From assembly GCF_016583575.1 (NCBI RefSeq), contig NZ_NRRG01000003.1:1-64000 (forward strand): a stretch of 64,000 nucleotides of DNA, given 5' to 3'. Under the pieces are notes generated by a model. It did not search any database and was not told the origin of the DNA. It was given only the letters and a program-made list of their open reading frames with translations. This stretch comes from Thiocystis violacea (lineage in GTDB: Bacteria > Pseudomonadota > Gammaproteobacteria > Chromatiales > Chromatiaceae). Position 1 is the stretch's first letter; each line of letters begins with the position of its first letter. Positions 21,925-31,325 of the stretch are shown here, one piece after another. Made by a program: the position numbers and the translations under genes.

Positions 21925-22674
21925 ATGTCCGACCAGAAGACCACCCATTTCGGATACAAGCAGGTGCCGGTCGATGAAAAGGCCGCGCGGGTGCGCGCCG
22001 TCTTCGACTCGGTCGCGTCGCGCTACGATCTGATGAACGATCTCATGTCGCTCGGCATCCATCGGCTGTGGAAGCGTCACGCCATCGAGCTGTCCGGCGT
22101 GCGCCGGGGGCAGCGGGTGCTGGACCTGGCCTCGGGGACCGGCGACCTCGCCTATCGCTTCTCCGGCATCGTCGGACCCGACGGCCTTGTGGTCATGACC
22201 GACATCAACGCCGCCATGCTCGGCGAGGGCCGCGAACGCATGCTCGATCGCGGGCGGGTCGGCAACCTGCATTACAGCCTGGTCAACGCCGAGAAGATCC
22301 CCTTCGCCAGCGACCTCTTCGACTGCGTCACCATTGGTTTCGGGCTGCGCAACGTCACCGACAAACAGTCGGCCATCGACGAGATGTTTCGCGTGCTCAA
22401 GCCGGGCGGACGCGCACTGATCCTGGAGTTCTCCCATCCGGTCAGCAAGTCCCTGAGCAAGGTCTACGACCTCTACTCCTTCTCGGTGCTCCCGACCCTG
22501 GGCCGACTGGTGGTCAACGACCCCGAAAGCTACCGCTATCTGGCCGAATCCATCCGCATGCATCCGGATCAGGAGACCCTGCGCTCCATGATGGAGGTCG
22601 CCGGCTTCGAGCGCTGCGACTACTTCAACCACACGGGCGGCATCGTCGCGATCCACCGGGGGTACAAGCTGTGA
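21925..22674 (+). CDS. ubiE: Ubiquinone/menaquinone C-methyltransferase UbiE
   Basis: UbiE transfers a methyl group to carbon in both ubiquinone and menaquinone synthesis (demethylmenaquinone to menaquinone). The 249 residues show the N-terminal [15 protein letters not shown], motif [23 protein letters not shown], and the family signature [17 protein letters not shown] with YSFSVLP nearby, ending [12 protein letters not shown]. The stop overlaps the GTG of ubiJ. A MenE-like gene at 60-61.4 kb suggests both quinones are made. Confidence 0.97.
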   Translation: MSDQKTTHFGYKQVPVDEKAARVRAVFDSVASRYDLMNDLMSLGIHRLWKRHAIELSGVRRGQRVLDLASGTGDLAYRFSGIVGPDGLVVMTDINAAMLGEGRERMLDRGRVGNLHYSLVNAEKIPFASDLFDCVTIGFGLRNVTDKQSAIDEMFRVLKPGGRALILEFSHPVSKSLSKVYDLYSFSVLPTLGRLVVNDPESYRYLAESIRMHPDQETLRSMMEVAGFERCDYFNHTGGIVAIHRGYKL

Positions 22675-23312
22675 CCGAGGGCATCCAGATTCCGGACGCC
22701 CTGCTCGCCGTCGTCGAGCAGGCGATCAATGGCTACATCGCGCTCGACCCCGAGGGCGCGGCGGATTTCGGCTCGCTGTCGGGACGCATCATCGCGGTGG
22801 AGATCAAGGGCTTCGGTACCCGCGTCACCATCATCCCGGCCGAGCGCGGGCTCCAGCTCTTCGGCGACTATGACGCCTCGCCCGATTGTCTCATCCGCGG
22901 CACCCCGCTGGGACTGGCGCGCATGGGCATGGCCGAGCGCAAGGAGACCCAGCTCGTCCTGGGCGAGGTCGAGATCACCGGCGACACCGCGCTCGCGCAA
23001 GCCTTCAGCGCCGCCTTCGCCCGGCTGGATGTGGATTGGGAGGAACAACTGGCGCGAATCATTGGCGACCCCTTCGCCAGACAGGTCGGCAACCGGTTTC
23101 GCGCGGCCGAGCGCTGGGGCCAGCGGACCTCCGAGTCCATGACCGCCAACCTCACCGAGTATCTTCAGGAAGAGCGCCGCTTGCTCCCGACACGCTACGA
23201 GGTCGAGGCGTTTCTCGCCCAGGTCGACACCCTGCGCGACGACGCCGAGCGCGTCGCCGCCCGCGTCGAGCGACTCGTCAGGCAGGCCAGGGAGTCCGGC
23301 ATCCAGCCATGA
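22671..23312 (+). CDS. ubiJ: Ubiquinone biosynthesis accessory factor UbiJ (SCP2 domain)
   Basis: UbiJ is a lipid-binding scaffold of the Ubi metabolon. The 213 residues start with an SCP2-like domain (about 15-110; [23 protein letters not shown]-like GTPLGLARM) and end in a coiled coil ([25 protein letters not shown]). The GTG start overlaps the ubiE stop as GTGA, and the stop overlaps the ubiB ATG. An in-frame start exists far upstream, inside ubiE in another frame, and is rejected. Confidence 0.92.
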   Translation: MTEGIQIPDALLAVVEQAINGYIALDPEGAADFGSLSGRIIAVEIKGFGTRVTIIPAERGLQLFGDYDASPDCLIRGTPLGLARMGMAERKETQLVLGEVEITGDTALAQAFSAAFARLDVDWEEQLARIIGDPFARQVGNRFRAAERWGQRTSESMTANLTEYLQEERRLLPTRYEVEAFLAQVDTLRDDAERVAARVERLVRQARESGIQP

Positions 23313-24952
23313 TCGGTCCCCGGCAGGCACTGCGTCTCTTCCGTATCAATTGGGTTCTTCTCCACCACGGTCTCGACGAGGTCATCCTCGCGACCCATCT
23401 GTTCCGCCCGCTGCGCTGGGTCAAGTATCTGCTGCCCTGGCACTGGGTCCGGCGCGATCTGCCGGCCTACCCGGTGCGGGTGCGGCTGGTTCTGGAGGAT
23501 CTGGGACCCATTTTCGTCAAGTTCGGCCAGATTCTCTCCACCCGCCGCGACCTGCTGCCGGACGATCTGGCGGTCGAACTAGCCAAGCTCCAGGACCGCG
23601 TCCCGCCGTTCGACGGCGCCGAGGCGCGCGCCCTCATCGAGAAGGCCTGGGGCTGCTCGGTCGACGATGTGCTGGACCATTTCGATCCCATCCCCCTAGC
23701 CTCCGCCTCCATCGCCCAGGTCCACACCGGACGTCTCAAGGACGGCACCGAGGTCGTGGTCAAGGTGCTGCGCCCCGGCATCGAGCGCACCATCGGCCAG
23801 GATCTGGGGCTGATGTACACGGTCGCCCATCTCGCCGAGCGCTACTGGAAGGACGGCAAGCGCCTGCGCCCGATCGCCGTGGTCCGCGAGTACGAAAAGA
23901 CCATCTACGACGAACTCGATCTCCAGCGCGAGGCCGCCAACGCCTCGCAGATCCGGCGCAACTGGATCAACAGCGAGATGCTCTACATCCCGGAGGTCTT
24001 CTGGGACTGGACGCGCTCCAATGTCATGGTGATGGAGCGTATCTACGGCACGCCGGTGAGCGATGTCGGCAAACTCAAGGCGCAAGGCGTCAGCATGAAG
24101 CAACTCGGCGAGCGCGGGGTGGAGATCTTCTTCACCCAGGTGTTCCGCGACAACTTTTTCCACGCCGACATGCACCCCGGCAACATCTTCGTCGAGCCGT
24201 CCGGGCGCTATATCTCGATCGATTTCGGCATCGTCGGCACCCTGACGACCGAGGACCAGCGCTATCTGGCCGAGAATCTGCTCGCCTTCTTCGAGCGCGA
24301 CTACCGCCGGGTCGCCGAGCTGCATGTGGAATCCGGCTGGGTTCCGCCCGGCACCCGGGTCGATGAGTTCGAGTCCGCCATCCGCACCGTCAGCGAGCCG
24401 ATCTTCGAGAAGCCGCTGGCCGAGATCTCCTTCGGGCACTTCCTGGTGCGCCTCTTCCAGACCGCGCGGCGCTTCGACATGGAGATCCAGCCCCAACTGG
24501 TGCTGCTGGAGAAGACCCTGCTCAACATCGAGGGACTGGGTCGCCAGCTCTATCCCGAGCTCGATCTCTGGACCACCGCCAAGCCCTACATGGAGCGCTG
24601 GATGAGGGATCAGGTGGGCTTGAAGGGCCTGTTCGACCGCACCAAGCGCAACATCTACTCGGTCGCCGACCAGGCGCCGGAACTGCCGCTGATCGCCTAT
24701 CGCATGCTGATGGCCTACGACAAGCGCCTGCGGACCACGGACCCGGCTCACGCCTCGACGCCCGGCGCGCGCCCAGTCTCGGCCAGCACCTCCATCAAGA
24801 TCGTCGGAGGCGCCACGGTCCTCGTCTGCGGCACGCTGGTGCTCCTGCTTGGCCCTGGTCACTGGCTGCCCGAAAGCGCGGGCGTCACCCTGGTCGCGGG
24901 CAGCTATCTCTCGGGAATCTGGCTCTTCGTCTCCGCCGCGCGGCAGTCCTGA
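23309..24952 (+). CDS. ubiB: Ubiquinone biosynthesis regulatory protein kinase-like UbiB
   Basis: UbiB (ADCK/ABC1 family) is an atypical kinase-like ATPase that supports coenzyme Q synthesis at the membrane. The 547 residues contain the KxGQ signature in [16 protein letters not shown], the Ala-rich nucleotide loop [13 protein letters not shown], the catalytic [11 protein letters not shown] and the metal-binding [11 protein letters not shown]-terminal helix pair (about 495-545) anchors it. ATGA overlap with ubiJ makes ubiE-ubiJ-ubiB one coupled operon. Confidence 0.97.
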   Translation: MIGPRQALRLFRINWVLLHHGLDEVILATHLFRPLRWVKYLLPWHWVRRDLPAYPVRVRLVLEDLGPIFVKFGQILSTRRDLLPDDLAVELAKLQDRVPPFDGAEARALIEKAWGCSVDDVLDHFDPIPLASASIAQVHTGRLKDGTEVVVKVLRPGIERTIGQDLGLMYTVAHLAERYWKDGKRLRPIAVVREYEKTIYDELDLQREAANASQIRRNWINSEMLYIPEVFWDWTRSNVMVMERIYGTPVSDVGKLKAQGVSMKQLGERGVEIFFTQVFRDNFFHADMHPGNIFVEPSGRYISIDFGIVGTLTTEDQRYLAENLLAFFERDYRRVAELHVESGWVPPGTRVDEFESAIRTVSEPIFEKPLAEISFGHFLVRLFQTARRFDMEIQPQLVLLEKTLLNIEGLGRQLYPELDLWTTAKPYMERWMRDQVGLKGLFDRTKRNIYSVADQAPELPLIAYRMLMAYDKRLRTTDPAHASTPGARPVSASTSIKIVGGATVLVCGTLVLLLGPGHWLPESAGVTLVAGSYLSGIWLFVSAARQS

Positions 24953-25033
24953 CGACCGAGCCCGCGAAACCGGACCGCGACCATCGACCGGAAATCGGCG
25001 CAAGCCACTCATCCAGCAGGCAGCCAGGCACGC

Positions 25034-26476
25034 ATGTCCGTCGAGAACATCTTCTTCACCCCCGTCAGCCAGCTTTGCCATCGCGATGTCGTCACCTGCG
25101 AACAAGAGGCTCCTCTGGTCGAGATCGCCGCGACGATGCGCGCCCACAACATCTCAAGCGTCGTGATCCACGCCGACGGAAAGCCCGTCGGGATGGTCAC
25201 GGATCGCGATCTGCGCAACAAGGTCGTGGCCGAGGGGCTGAACCCACGCGAACACCAGGCGCGCGACATCATGAACAGCCCGCTGGTGACGATCCGCGAG
25301 GACGACTATCTCTTCGAGGCCCTCTACCTCATGGGGCGGCGGCGGATCCACCGACTCTGCGTGGTCGACGCCGAGGGCACGCTGCGCGGCATCCTCACCG
25401 ACTCCGATGCCCTGCGTCTGCAAAGCCGCTCGCCCCAGCAACTCATGAAGGAGATCGAGGAGGCCGAGAGCCCGGAGGATCTCAAGACGCTGCGCGACAA
25501 GATGGAGCGGCTGGTGGTCCATCTGACCGGAACCGGGGTCGCGACCACGGATCTGGTCCAGACCGTGGCGCTGCTGAACGACCGTCTCCTGATCCGTCTG
25601 ATCGAGCTGATCCGCGCGGCGCGCTACCCCGACCTGACCGACCGCTTCGCCTTCCTGGTGCTGGGCAGCGAAGGGCGCCGGGAGCAGACGCTCGCCACCG
25701 ACCAGGACAACGCGATCGTCCACGCGGACGATCTCTCGGCCGACGAACTCGATCAACTGCGCGCCTTCAGCGTCGACCTCATCGACAGCCTCATCGGCAT
25801 CGGCGTACCCGCCTGCACCGGCGGCATCATGGCCAAGAACGAGGACTGGCGGCGCGGCCTCGGAGCCTGGAAGAAGGTACTCGACAAATGGCTGCAAACG
25901 CCGACACCCGCGAACATTCTCTCGGGAAGCATGTTCTTCGACCTGCGCACGCTCCATGGCGACGAGCGATTCGAACAGGAGCTGAAGACCCATATCATCA
26001 ACAGGCTTCGGGGCAATAGCCTCTTCCTCGTCCATAGCGCCGCCAACGCGGTGGGTTTCAAGCCCCCGCTCGGTTTATTCGGCCAGCTCAAACCGGAGCG
26101 AAGCGGTCCAAACCGCGGCTGTATCGAAATCAAGAAGGCCGGTATCTTCGCCATCACCGAGGGCATCAAGGCCATGGCGCTCCAGGCCGGCATCCAGGAT
26201 GGCCGAACCCGCGACCGCCTCCTGGGACTCCAGAAGGCCGGCATCCTGGAACCGGGGCAGACCGCCAACCTGATCGCCGCCTTCGACTTCCTCGTCAGAC
26301 TGCGGCTGCGCGCCCAGCTACTCTCGCTCGACCAGGGAGTCTCCCCCAGCAATTACCTGCCGCTGGACCGCCTGAACCGCATCGAGGAAGGGCGCCTGCG
26401 GCTCGCCCTGGAAGAGGTCAAGAACTTCCAGGGATTCCTGCGCGGCCGATTCCATCTCCACCAGGTCAGTCGCTAA
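25034..26476 (+). CDS. CBS-pair / DUF294 putative nucleotidyltransferase
   Basis: A 480-residue protein with two CBS motifs (about residues 10-65 and 75-130; HRDVVTCEQEAPL.., VTDRDLRNKVV, ILTDSDALRL). Next comes a DUF294 nucleotidyltransferase-like domain, with VLGSEGRREQTLATDQDNAIVH as the GSxxR..DxD nucleotide site at about 212-233, and then the DUF294 C-terminal substrate-binding helical domain. CBS pairs bind adenosine nucleotides and would gate the enzyme. Close relatives carry an N-terminal cNMP-binding domain that is missing here. The product is unknown. It is the last housekeeping-like gene before the Dnd island. Confidence 0.85.
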   Translation: MSVENIFFTPVSQLCHRDVVTCEQEAPLVEIAATMRAHNISSVVIHADGKPVGMVTDRDLRNKVVAEGLNPREHQARDIMNSPLVTIREDDYLFEALYLMGRRRIHRLCVVDAEGTLRGILTDSDALRLQSRSPQQLMKEIEEAESPEDLKTLRDKMERLVVHLTGTGVATTDLVQTVALLNDRLLIRLIELIRAARYPDLTDRFAFLVLGSEGRREQTLATDQDNAIVHADDLSADELDQLRAFSVDLIDSLIGIGVPACTGGIMAKNEDWRRGLGAWKKVLDKWLQTPTPANILSGSMFFDLRTLHGDERFEQELKTHIINRLRGNSLFLVHSAANAVGFKPPLGLFGQLKPERSGPNRGCIEIKKAGIFAITEGIKAMALQAGIQDGRTRDRLLGLQKAGILEPGQTANLIAAFDFLVRLRLRAQLLSLDQGVSPSNYLPLDRLNRIEEGRLRLALEEVKNFQGFLRGRFHLHQVSR

Positions 26477-26625
26477 CCGGGATCCCAGGCGCCCGACCCA
26501 TCCAAGGGCGTAGCCATCGGGTGGTAACCCAATCGAGAGGATCGGCGCGTGGCGCTACCCACAATCCAACGCGACTAGAAAACGCTTTTCTGGAGACGGA
26601 TGAGGCCTCCGTGCAAGGAGGCCCA

Positions 26626-29208
26626 TCACCAGGGTGCCCCAGCGATCATCCGCAGGAACGCCTCCTCCGACAGCCGCCGCGGCACCAGTCGCCCGGACTG
26701 GCCCGCGACCATCCAGACGATCTGGCGATCCCCATTCGGCCCATGGCTCACATGAACCGGCAGGTCGTCGCCGTAGAAATAGAGCCGATCGAAAGGCGTG
26801 TTGGCGACGATCCATTGGGCCACCTCCAGCATGTTTTCATCCTCGACCAGGAAGTCCACCGCCGCGCCCAGACGCTCGCACACGGGTTTGCCGAGGCGAT
26901 TGCGCTCATGGGCCGCGTGCTGATCACGCTTCGGGTCGATGCGTCCGGGAATCCGTTTAGCCAGCGCCGGCGAGCAGAAGCCATAGGTCAGCCGGATCAT
27001 GCCGAAATACTCGATCACCGGATCCAGCACCCGTTCCGCCAACGCCAGCAGGGCGTTGTAGCTCTCGGGCTGGACAGGCCGATTGGGCAGCCCCGTGCTG
27101 GCCTGGGTCTCCCCGCACTCAATGAGTTGACGAAAGGTCAGGAACCGACCGCAGGGGTCATCCAGCTCCGTCAGGGTCCGGGATCGGACCAGTTCGAAGC
27201 CCTCGATGCACCAGCGATGCCGGGTCAGGCCGTCCAGGAAGGCGTCTGGCGGTGGCCCATAGCCGGACGGATCGAACAGCCCCGAATCATCGAGCGCCTG
27301 CTCGAACGCGACCTGTTCGGGGTAGTTCGGAAACTCCTCGTTGATAAAGCGGGATTTGTGGAAGAGAAACGGCGGCGCGAACGCCTCGCCATAGGCGAAG
27401 TAGTCGATATCCAAGTCCCGCAGCTTGATCTTGACCCGTTCGATGAGACGCGGCAGCGGTTGCCCCTCGAAGTCGTCATAGCGCATCAGACTGACCTTGC
27501 CGGAGCCGATGTGGATCTTCACCAGATCGGCGTGGCGGTAGTCGCCATAGAGCACGGCGGCGCAGCCCACGTAGATGCGCAGCAGCGGCGGCAGTTGCTC
27601 GACCAGGCTCGCATGCAGTTGCAGCGAGCGGCCCGGATCGAGCCAGCCCAGGCCATGCTCGGCGGCGGCCCGGCAGGCGTCCTCGATGGCCGCCAGGTCG
27701 GCGATCTGGAACAACCGCTCTAGGGATCGCGCCTTCGCGCTCGCGTAGTCCCCGAAGAAGACCTTGATATCCTGTTGCAGCCCGCGCTCCAGATGGCTGT
27801 AGGGTTGGCGTCGCTCGAACGACTGGAGGGCGAAATAGACCTCCAGGTCGGCCAAGCGGGCGGCGGCGGCGCGCTCGATCGCATCGGGATCCTGGCGTTC
27901 CGCCAGGAACCGCAACGCCTTGGGCAAGGAACCGAAGCCCTCGGTCAAGGCCGGGAGATCCTCCACCTCGGACTTCTCCGGCGTGCGTCCCAGTGTCAGC
28001 CAGAGTTCCCAGAGCCGCTCCAGCGGCTCCCGGAAGGCCGCGTAGCGTTCCGCCGCGCGATCGCGCCGCTCTTTGGGCGCGCGCTCGCGCGCATGCCGGG
28101 ACGGCTCGCGCAACCGGTCGCGGCGACCGCGATAACGATCGACCAGAAAGCGCTGCTCGGCATCCTTGTCGCGAAAGACATAAAGCACCCCAGGCGCGAC
28201 CGGGATCGCCTCCGCGTCGAGCGCCTGTTCCAGAAAGGTCTTGATCTCCGCCTGCCCGAAATACTTCTGGAAGGTCCCGCGCTGGGTCATGACCCCATCG
28301 CGAAAGCGCTCGCCGCGCGGATCGTTCCGATTGGTCAGCATCACCGAGACCACCAGCAGCCGTTCCGCCAGCGACCAGGCGCGGGTCAGGGCCTCCAGAC
28401 GCTCGTCGAAATCCTCGATGACATTGATGACGAAGCCGAGATTGACGATGTCAGCGGTCTGAATGGGCTGATCCGGGGCATGGTAGGGATCCCAGCCGGC
28501 GGCGCTCAGGCCGTTCTCGACCAGCCCCCGCACATCGTCACCGCGCCCGCAGCCATAGTCGAACAGCCGATAGCGCCCGTCGAGAAAACCAGAGCGGGCC
28601 AAGGATTGGACCGGCGCGGAAAAGCCGTAGCGCACCAAGGCGGTCAGATGGCGGGAGGCATCCCAGCCAAGCGGTCGACCGACGCCCTGCTCCGCTACCG
28701 CCGTGCCCGAATCATCGTTACCCAAGGGCACCAGCCTGTCCCCGTCGAGGCGATAGCCGCTCTCCCGGATCAAGGCCAGCCATTGGCGTCGATAACCGAT
28801 CCGCCGAGGATCATCGAACAGCCCGACAGCCTCGCAGGCGGACGTGAGGGCCAGGGCCTCGGCGCGACCTGGATGCTCAACCGCGAGCAACAGCTCCTTG
28901 CGGTGCAGAATCGGTGGATTCAGAGAATCGGCATAGGTGCGATAGCTCACCGTCCCCTGGTCTAGGTCAACCAGCCAGCTCTCACGCAAAGCTGGAAATG
29001 GATCATCGAAGAAGGCCGGGTAATTGAGCAGGGCGATGCAAGCGCTCCTCTCGTCGATCCTGACCAGGTTGAAATGCCGCTCTCGGCTCACATTCGCAAG
29101 GCGTTCAGCATCAGCGATGCGCCGGGCATCTTCCGCGTTCAAGTCCAGAAGAAAGTCCACGTGCACATAGGTCTTGCTGGCGACCGTCTTGTTCGGAATC
29201 GCGCCCAT
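26626..29208 (-). CDS. DNA phosphorothioation-associated putative methyltransferase
   Basis: The 860-residue protein fits the large methyltransferase family linked to dnd loci (TIGR04096 by recollection). It has an N-terminal family domain (HVDFLLDLNAEDARR..), an SAM-binding core near residues 212-300 with motif I LFDYGCGRGDD, GWDPYH and VNLGFVINVIED, and a long helical middle. The conserved C-terminal half includes SGKVSLMRYDDFEG, PGRIDPKRDQHAAH and DRLYFYGDDLPVHVS. Its substrate is unproven. It is the last gene of the minus-strand island, 44 bases after the TOPRIM gene. A damaged copy of its 3' end occurs at 36252-36561. Confidence 0.86.
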   Translation of the reverse strand: MGAIPNKTVASKTYVHVDFLLDLNAEDARRIADAERLANVSRERHFNLVRIDERSACIALLNYPAFFDDPFPALRESWLVDLDQGTVSYRTYADSLNPPILHRKELLLAVEHPGRAEALALTSACEAVGLFDDPRRIGYRRQWLALIRESGYRLDGDRLVPLGNDDSGTAVAEQGVGRPLGWDASRHLTALVRYGFSAPVQSLARSGFLDGRYRLFDYGCGRGDDVRGLVENGLSAAGWDPYHAPDQPIQTADIVNLGFVINVIEDFDERLEALTRAWSLAERLLVVSVMLTNRNDPRGERFRDGVMTQRGTFQKYFGQAEIKTFLEQALDAEAIPVAPGVLYVFRDKDAEQRFLVDRYRGRRDRLREPSRHARERAPKERRDRAAERYAAFREPLERLWELWLTLGRTPEKSEVEDLPALTEGFGSLPKALRFLAERQDPDAIERAAAARLADLEVYFALQSFERRQPYSHLERGLQQDIKVFFGDYASAKARSLERLFQIADLAAIEDACRAAAEHGLGWLDPGRSLQLHASLVEQLPPLLRIYVGCAAVLYGDYRHADLVKIHIGSGKVSLMRYDDFEGQPLPRLIERVKIKLRDLDIDYFAYGEAFAPPFLFHKSRFINEEFPNYPEQVAFEQALDDSGLFDPSGYGPPPDAFLDGLTRHRWCIEGFELVRSRTLTELDDPCGRFLTFRQLIECGETQASTGLPNRPVQPESYNALLALAERVLDPVIEYFGMIRLTYGFCSPALAKRIPGRIDPKRDQHAAHERNRLGKPVCERLGAAVDFLVEDENMLEVAQWIVANTPFDRLYFYGDDLPVHVSHGPNGDRQIVWMVAGQSGRLVPRRLSEEAFLRMIAGAPW

Positions 29209-29252
29209 AGTGAGAGAGACTCGGCACCCAGCGGCACCATTCTCGTGTATCG

Positions 29253-30119
29253 CTAGGTGTTGACCAGCTTGAAGAAGAAATCGTCCAGCACCGCTTCGAG
29301 CACTCCGCGGTTTCGTGTCAGGCTTGCCAGATGAAAACGAATCTCCCTGGTCTTGCCGAGCTGATAGTGGTGTATCAGCCAGACCACGAATCGCTTGCCG
29401 TCGATTCCACGAATCAGCTCCAGCCAGTGAGCAGTGCTTCGATCATGGTGTGCATCGCCGAAGCCGACGATATGCTCGATGCAGGTATCCAGCGACTCCG
29501 CTGCCTCGGGTGACAGTCGACTCTCGATCTGCTGGGCGACTTGCGCATAATTGCCGAGAAAGGTTTGATTCAGACCAAAGCCCTTCTCGAGGGTGCGCTG
29601 TCCGTAGGAGGTCAGCACCAGACTCCCGGCAACCACAGGGACCAGATCGCAAAGGATGTCGAACAACTCCCGGTTGACATCCGCCTCCGGTCGCTCACTA
29701 CGACCTTTCTCATCGGCGAGAAAGGATTCGATGACAACTGGGTGCAGTAGATAATTCTCGATCTCCCAGCAGCGCAGCACGTAGATCCGCTCACCGAAAG
29801 GAGATCGGTTGGAGCACGACGCATCGGCCGCATCGAAAAAGGCATCCCAGTGGGATCGAGCCGCCAAGCTATCTCTGTCGAGAATCCCAACGGCATCGAT
29901 ACCATTCTCGACATCTTTGTCGACCTGAGCGATGACGCGGTTACATCCTCCCCCCAGATCATCCCCAGCGGCCTGGAACTCGACCTTGGCGCCTCGATCG
30001 TTGAACCAACGCTCCGCGAGGATCTGGACGTCCTCCTCGGATTCCAGGTAGACATAGCGCTTGGCCACATAGCGCCGCTCGGCGAGATCGCCGGATTCTA
30101 GGTTCTTCAAGCTCGCCAC
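29253..30119 (-). CDS. DUF4435/TOPRIM-type protein, AriB-like
   Basis: The 288-residue protein has the conserved order of acidic motifs of DUF4435 TOPRIM nucleases: a Glu in YVYLESEEDVQIL at residue 26, GILDRDS at about 79-84 (two Asp) and RCWEIENYLLHP at about 115-127. The C-terminal half is helical. In the PARIS anti-phage system a protein of this type and length (AriB) is the toxic nuclease released by the ATPase AriA. The start is GTG, with GGAGAGGG just upstream, 18 bases after the ATPase gene. Assignment to AriB is by architecture only. OLD-like TOPRIM relatives are an alternative. Confidence 0.7.
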   Translation of the reverse strand: MASLKNLESGDLAERRYVAKRYVYLESEEDVQILAERWFNDRGAKVEFQAAGDDLGGGCNRVIAQVDKDVENGIDAVGILDRDSLAARSHWDAFFDAADASCSNRSPFGERIYVLRCWEIENYLLHPVVIESFLADEKGRSERPEADVNRELFDILCDLVPVVAGSLVLTSYGQRTLEKGFGLNQTFLGNYAQVAQQIESRLSPEAAESLDTCIEHIVGFGDAHHDRSTAHWLELIRGIDGKRFVVWLIHHYQLGKTREIRFHLASLTRNRGVLEAVLDDFFFKLVNT

Positions 30120-30137
30120 AGTTCCCTCTCCGGAGCG

Positions 30138-31325
30138 TCAGGCGACGCCCTCCTCAATGATGTGTCCACCCTTGCGCAGTCCCTTCTCCGGGATGTCGTG
30201 ACCAAAGGCGGGGATCAGTTCCCGGGCATGCGTGCTCGCGATGATGGTCAACCCCGGATGATCGACGGCCAGTTGTTTGAAGACGGCGAGCGTTCGATGC
30301 TGCCAGATCGAATGCAGGTGGATGTCAAGCTCGTCCACCAGCAGCAGGGTATTGCGCGTCATGTGGATACCAACCCGCAGGTAGAGCTGCACCAGACTCT
30401 TCTCGCCGCTGCTGAGCCGATCCAGGCGATGCGGATGCTTGCCGTTGACGACCACTGCCTCCGGCGGCTGTTTGCGCACACCTCTCAAGAACTTGGGACT
30501 TTCCGCGAAGACGCGGGCGTTGATCACCTCGATTGCGCGCTCGTAGCGGCCGTCGTCGAGCCATTTGAGCCAGACCAGCAGGTTGTCCAGCGAATCCTGC
30601 CAACCCCGACTCTCGGTGCCGAAGCTGTGCAGGGGACGATATCCCCAGCTCGGGGGCTGCATGACACCACGGTTCCAGTCCTCAATCTTCGAGATGTCCC
30701 GATAGGCCGAGAAATGCAGCAGGGTGGGCATGGTCAGCGGATCGTCCTCGAAGGCGATCGGGGCTTGGTCCATGTGCGCGCGCATTGCCGCGAGCAGATC
30801 CGCAACGAAGCCGTCATCATCGAGCCCGTCGACCCCAGTCCCGCCGAGCCGTAGCCCCGTGGTCCGATCGCCCACCAGCGACAGCCGCCCGCTGGTGTGT
30901 CGCACGTATCCAAACACGCTGCGCGATCCTGCACCGAATTGACCGAGCCTCGTCTCGCCCCAGGGATTGAGCGTCCAGGGCTCGTCGCGGCCCGCCACCA
31001 GTGAAAGCACCCGGGTCTGCTCCTGGCCTTCGCTGCGCGTGCGGACGAGAAAATCCCACTGCGCCTGTCCGCTGCCCGAGTCCAAATCCTCGAATCCAAG
31101 ATGGTCTGGGTCTCGTAACTCGAACAGCCTCATCAAGGCCGCCATGAGGTCGAGCAAGGTAGTCTTGCCCATCCCGTTCTTGGAAAGCAGCAGATAGAAG
31201 TTGCAGGGCTCGTCGTCGGCGTCCGTGAAGTCGAGCTGGAAAGGCTCGGAGCGAAAGGGTCCGATGCCCTCGACGGTCAGGAACAGGGGTCTGAAATCGA
31301 GTACCAGGAAGTTGTCATCGATCAT
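30138..31325 (-). CDS. ABC-type AAA ATPase (AAA_15/21), AriA-like
   Basis: A 395-residue cytoplasmic ATPase with no transmembrane segment. It has Walker A SKNGMGKTTLLDL at 48-60, the ABC signature LSSGEKSLVQLYL near 304, Walker B NTLLLVDELDIHLHS near 325 and the H-loop IASTHARELI near 362. Such soluble SMC/ABC-type ATPases pair with nucleases in defence systems (PARIS AriA, OLD, Gabija-like). The ATG overlaps the dndE-ftsK stop by four bases, so it is translated with the phosphorothioation genes, and the TOPRIM gene follows. A DptF/DndF assignment is unlikely because the length and motifs differ. Confidence 0.75.
   Translation of the reverse strand: MIDDNFLVLDFRPLFLTVEGIGPFRSEPFQLDFTDADDEPCNFYLLLSKNGMGKTTLLDLMAALMRLFELRDPDHLGFEDLDSGSGQAQWDFLVRTRSEGQEQTRVLSLVAGRDEPWTLNPWGETRLGQFGAGSRSVFGYVRHTSGRLSLVGDRTTGLRLGGTGVDGLDDDGFVADLLAAMRAHMDQAPIAFEDDPLTMPTLLHFSAYRDISKIEDWNRGVMQPPSWGYRPLHSFGTESRGWQDSLDNLLVWLKWLDDGRYERAIEVINARVFAESPKFLRGVRKQPPEAVVVNGKHPHRLDRLSSGEKSLVQLYLRVGIHMTRNTLLLVDELDIHLHSIWQHRTLAVFKQLAVDHPGLTIIASTHARELIPAFGHDIPEKGLRKGGHIIEEGVA

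Noticed and set aside
22068-22670. Upstream extension of ubiJ inside ubiE in another frame
   Set aside because: The extension reads as ubiE out of frame; GTG at 22671 with GTGA overlap explains the gene.
26477-26625. tRNA or att site at the edge of the Dnd island
   Set aside because: No cloverleaf, integrase or flanking direct repeat of att type was seen at either end.
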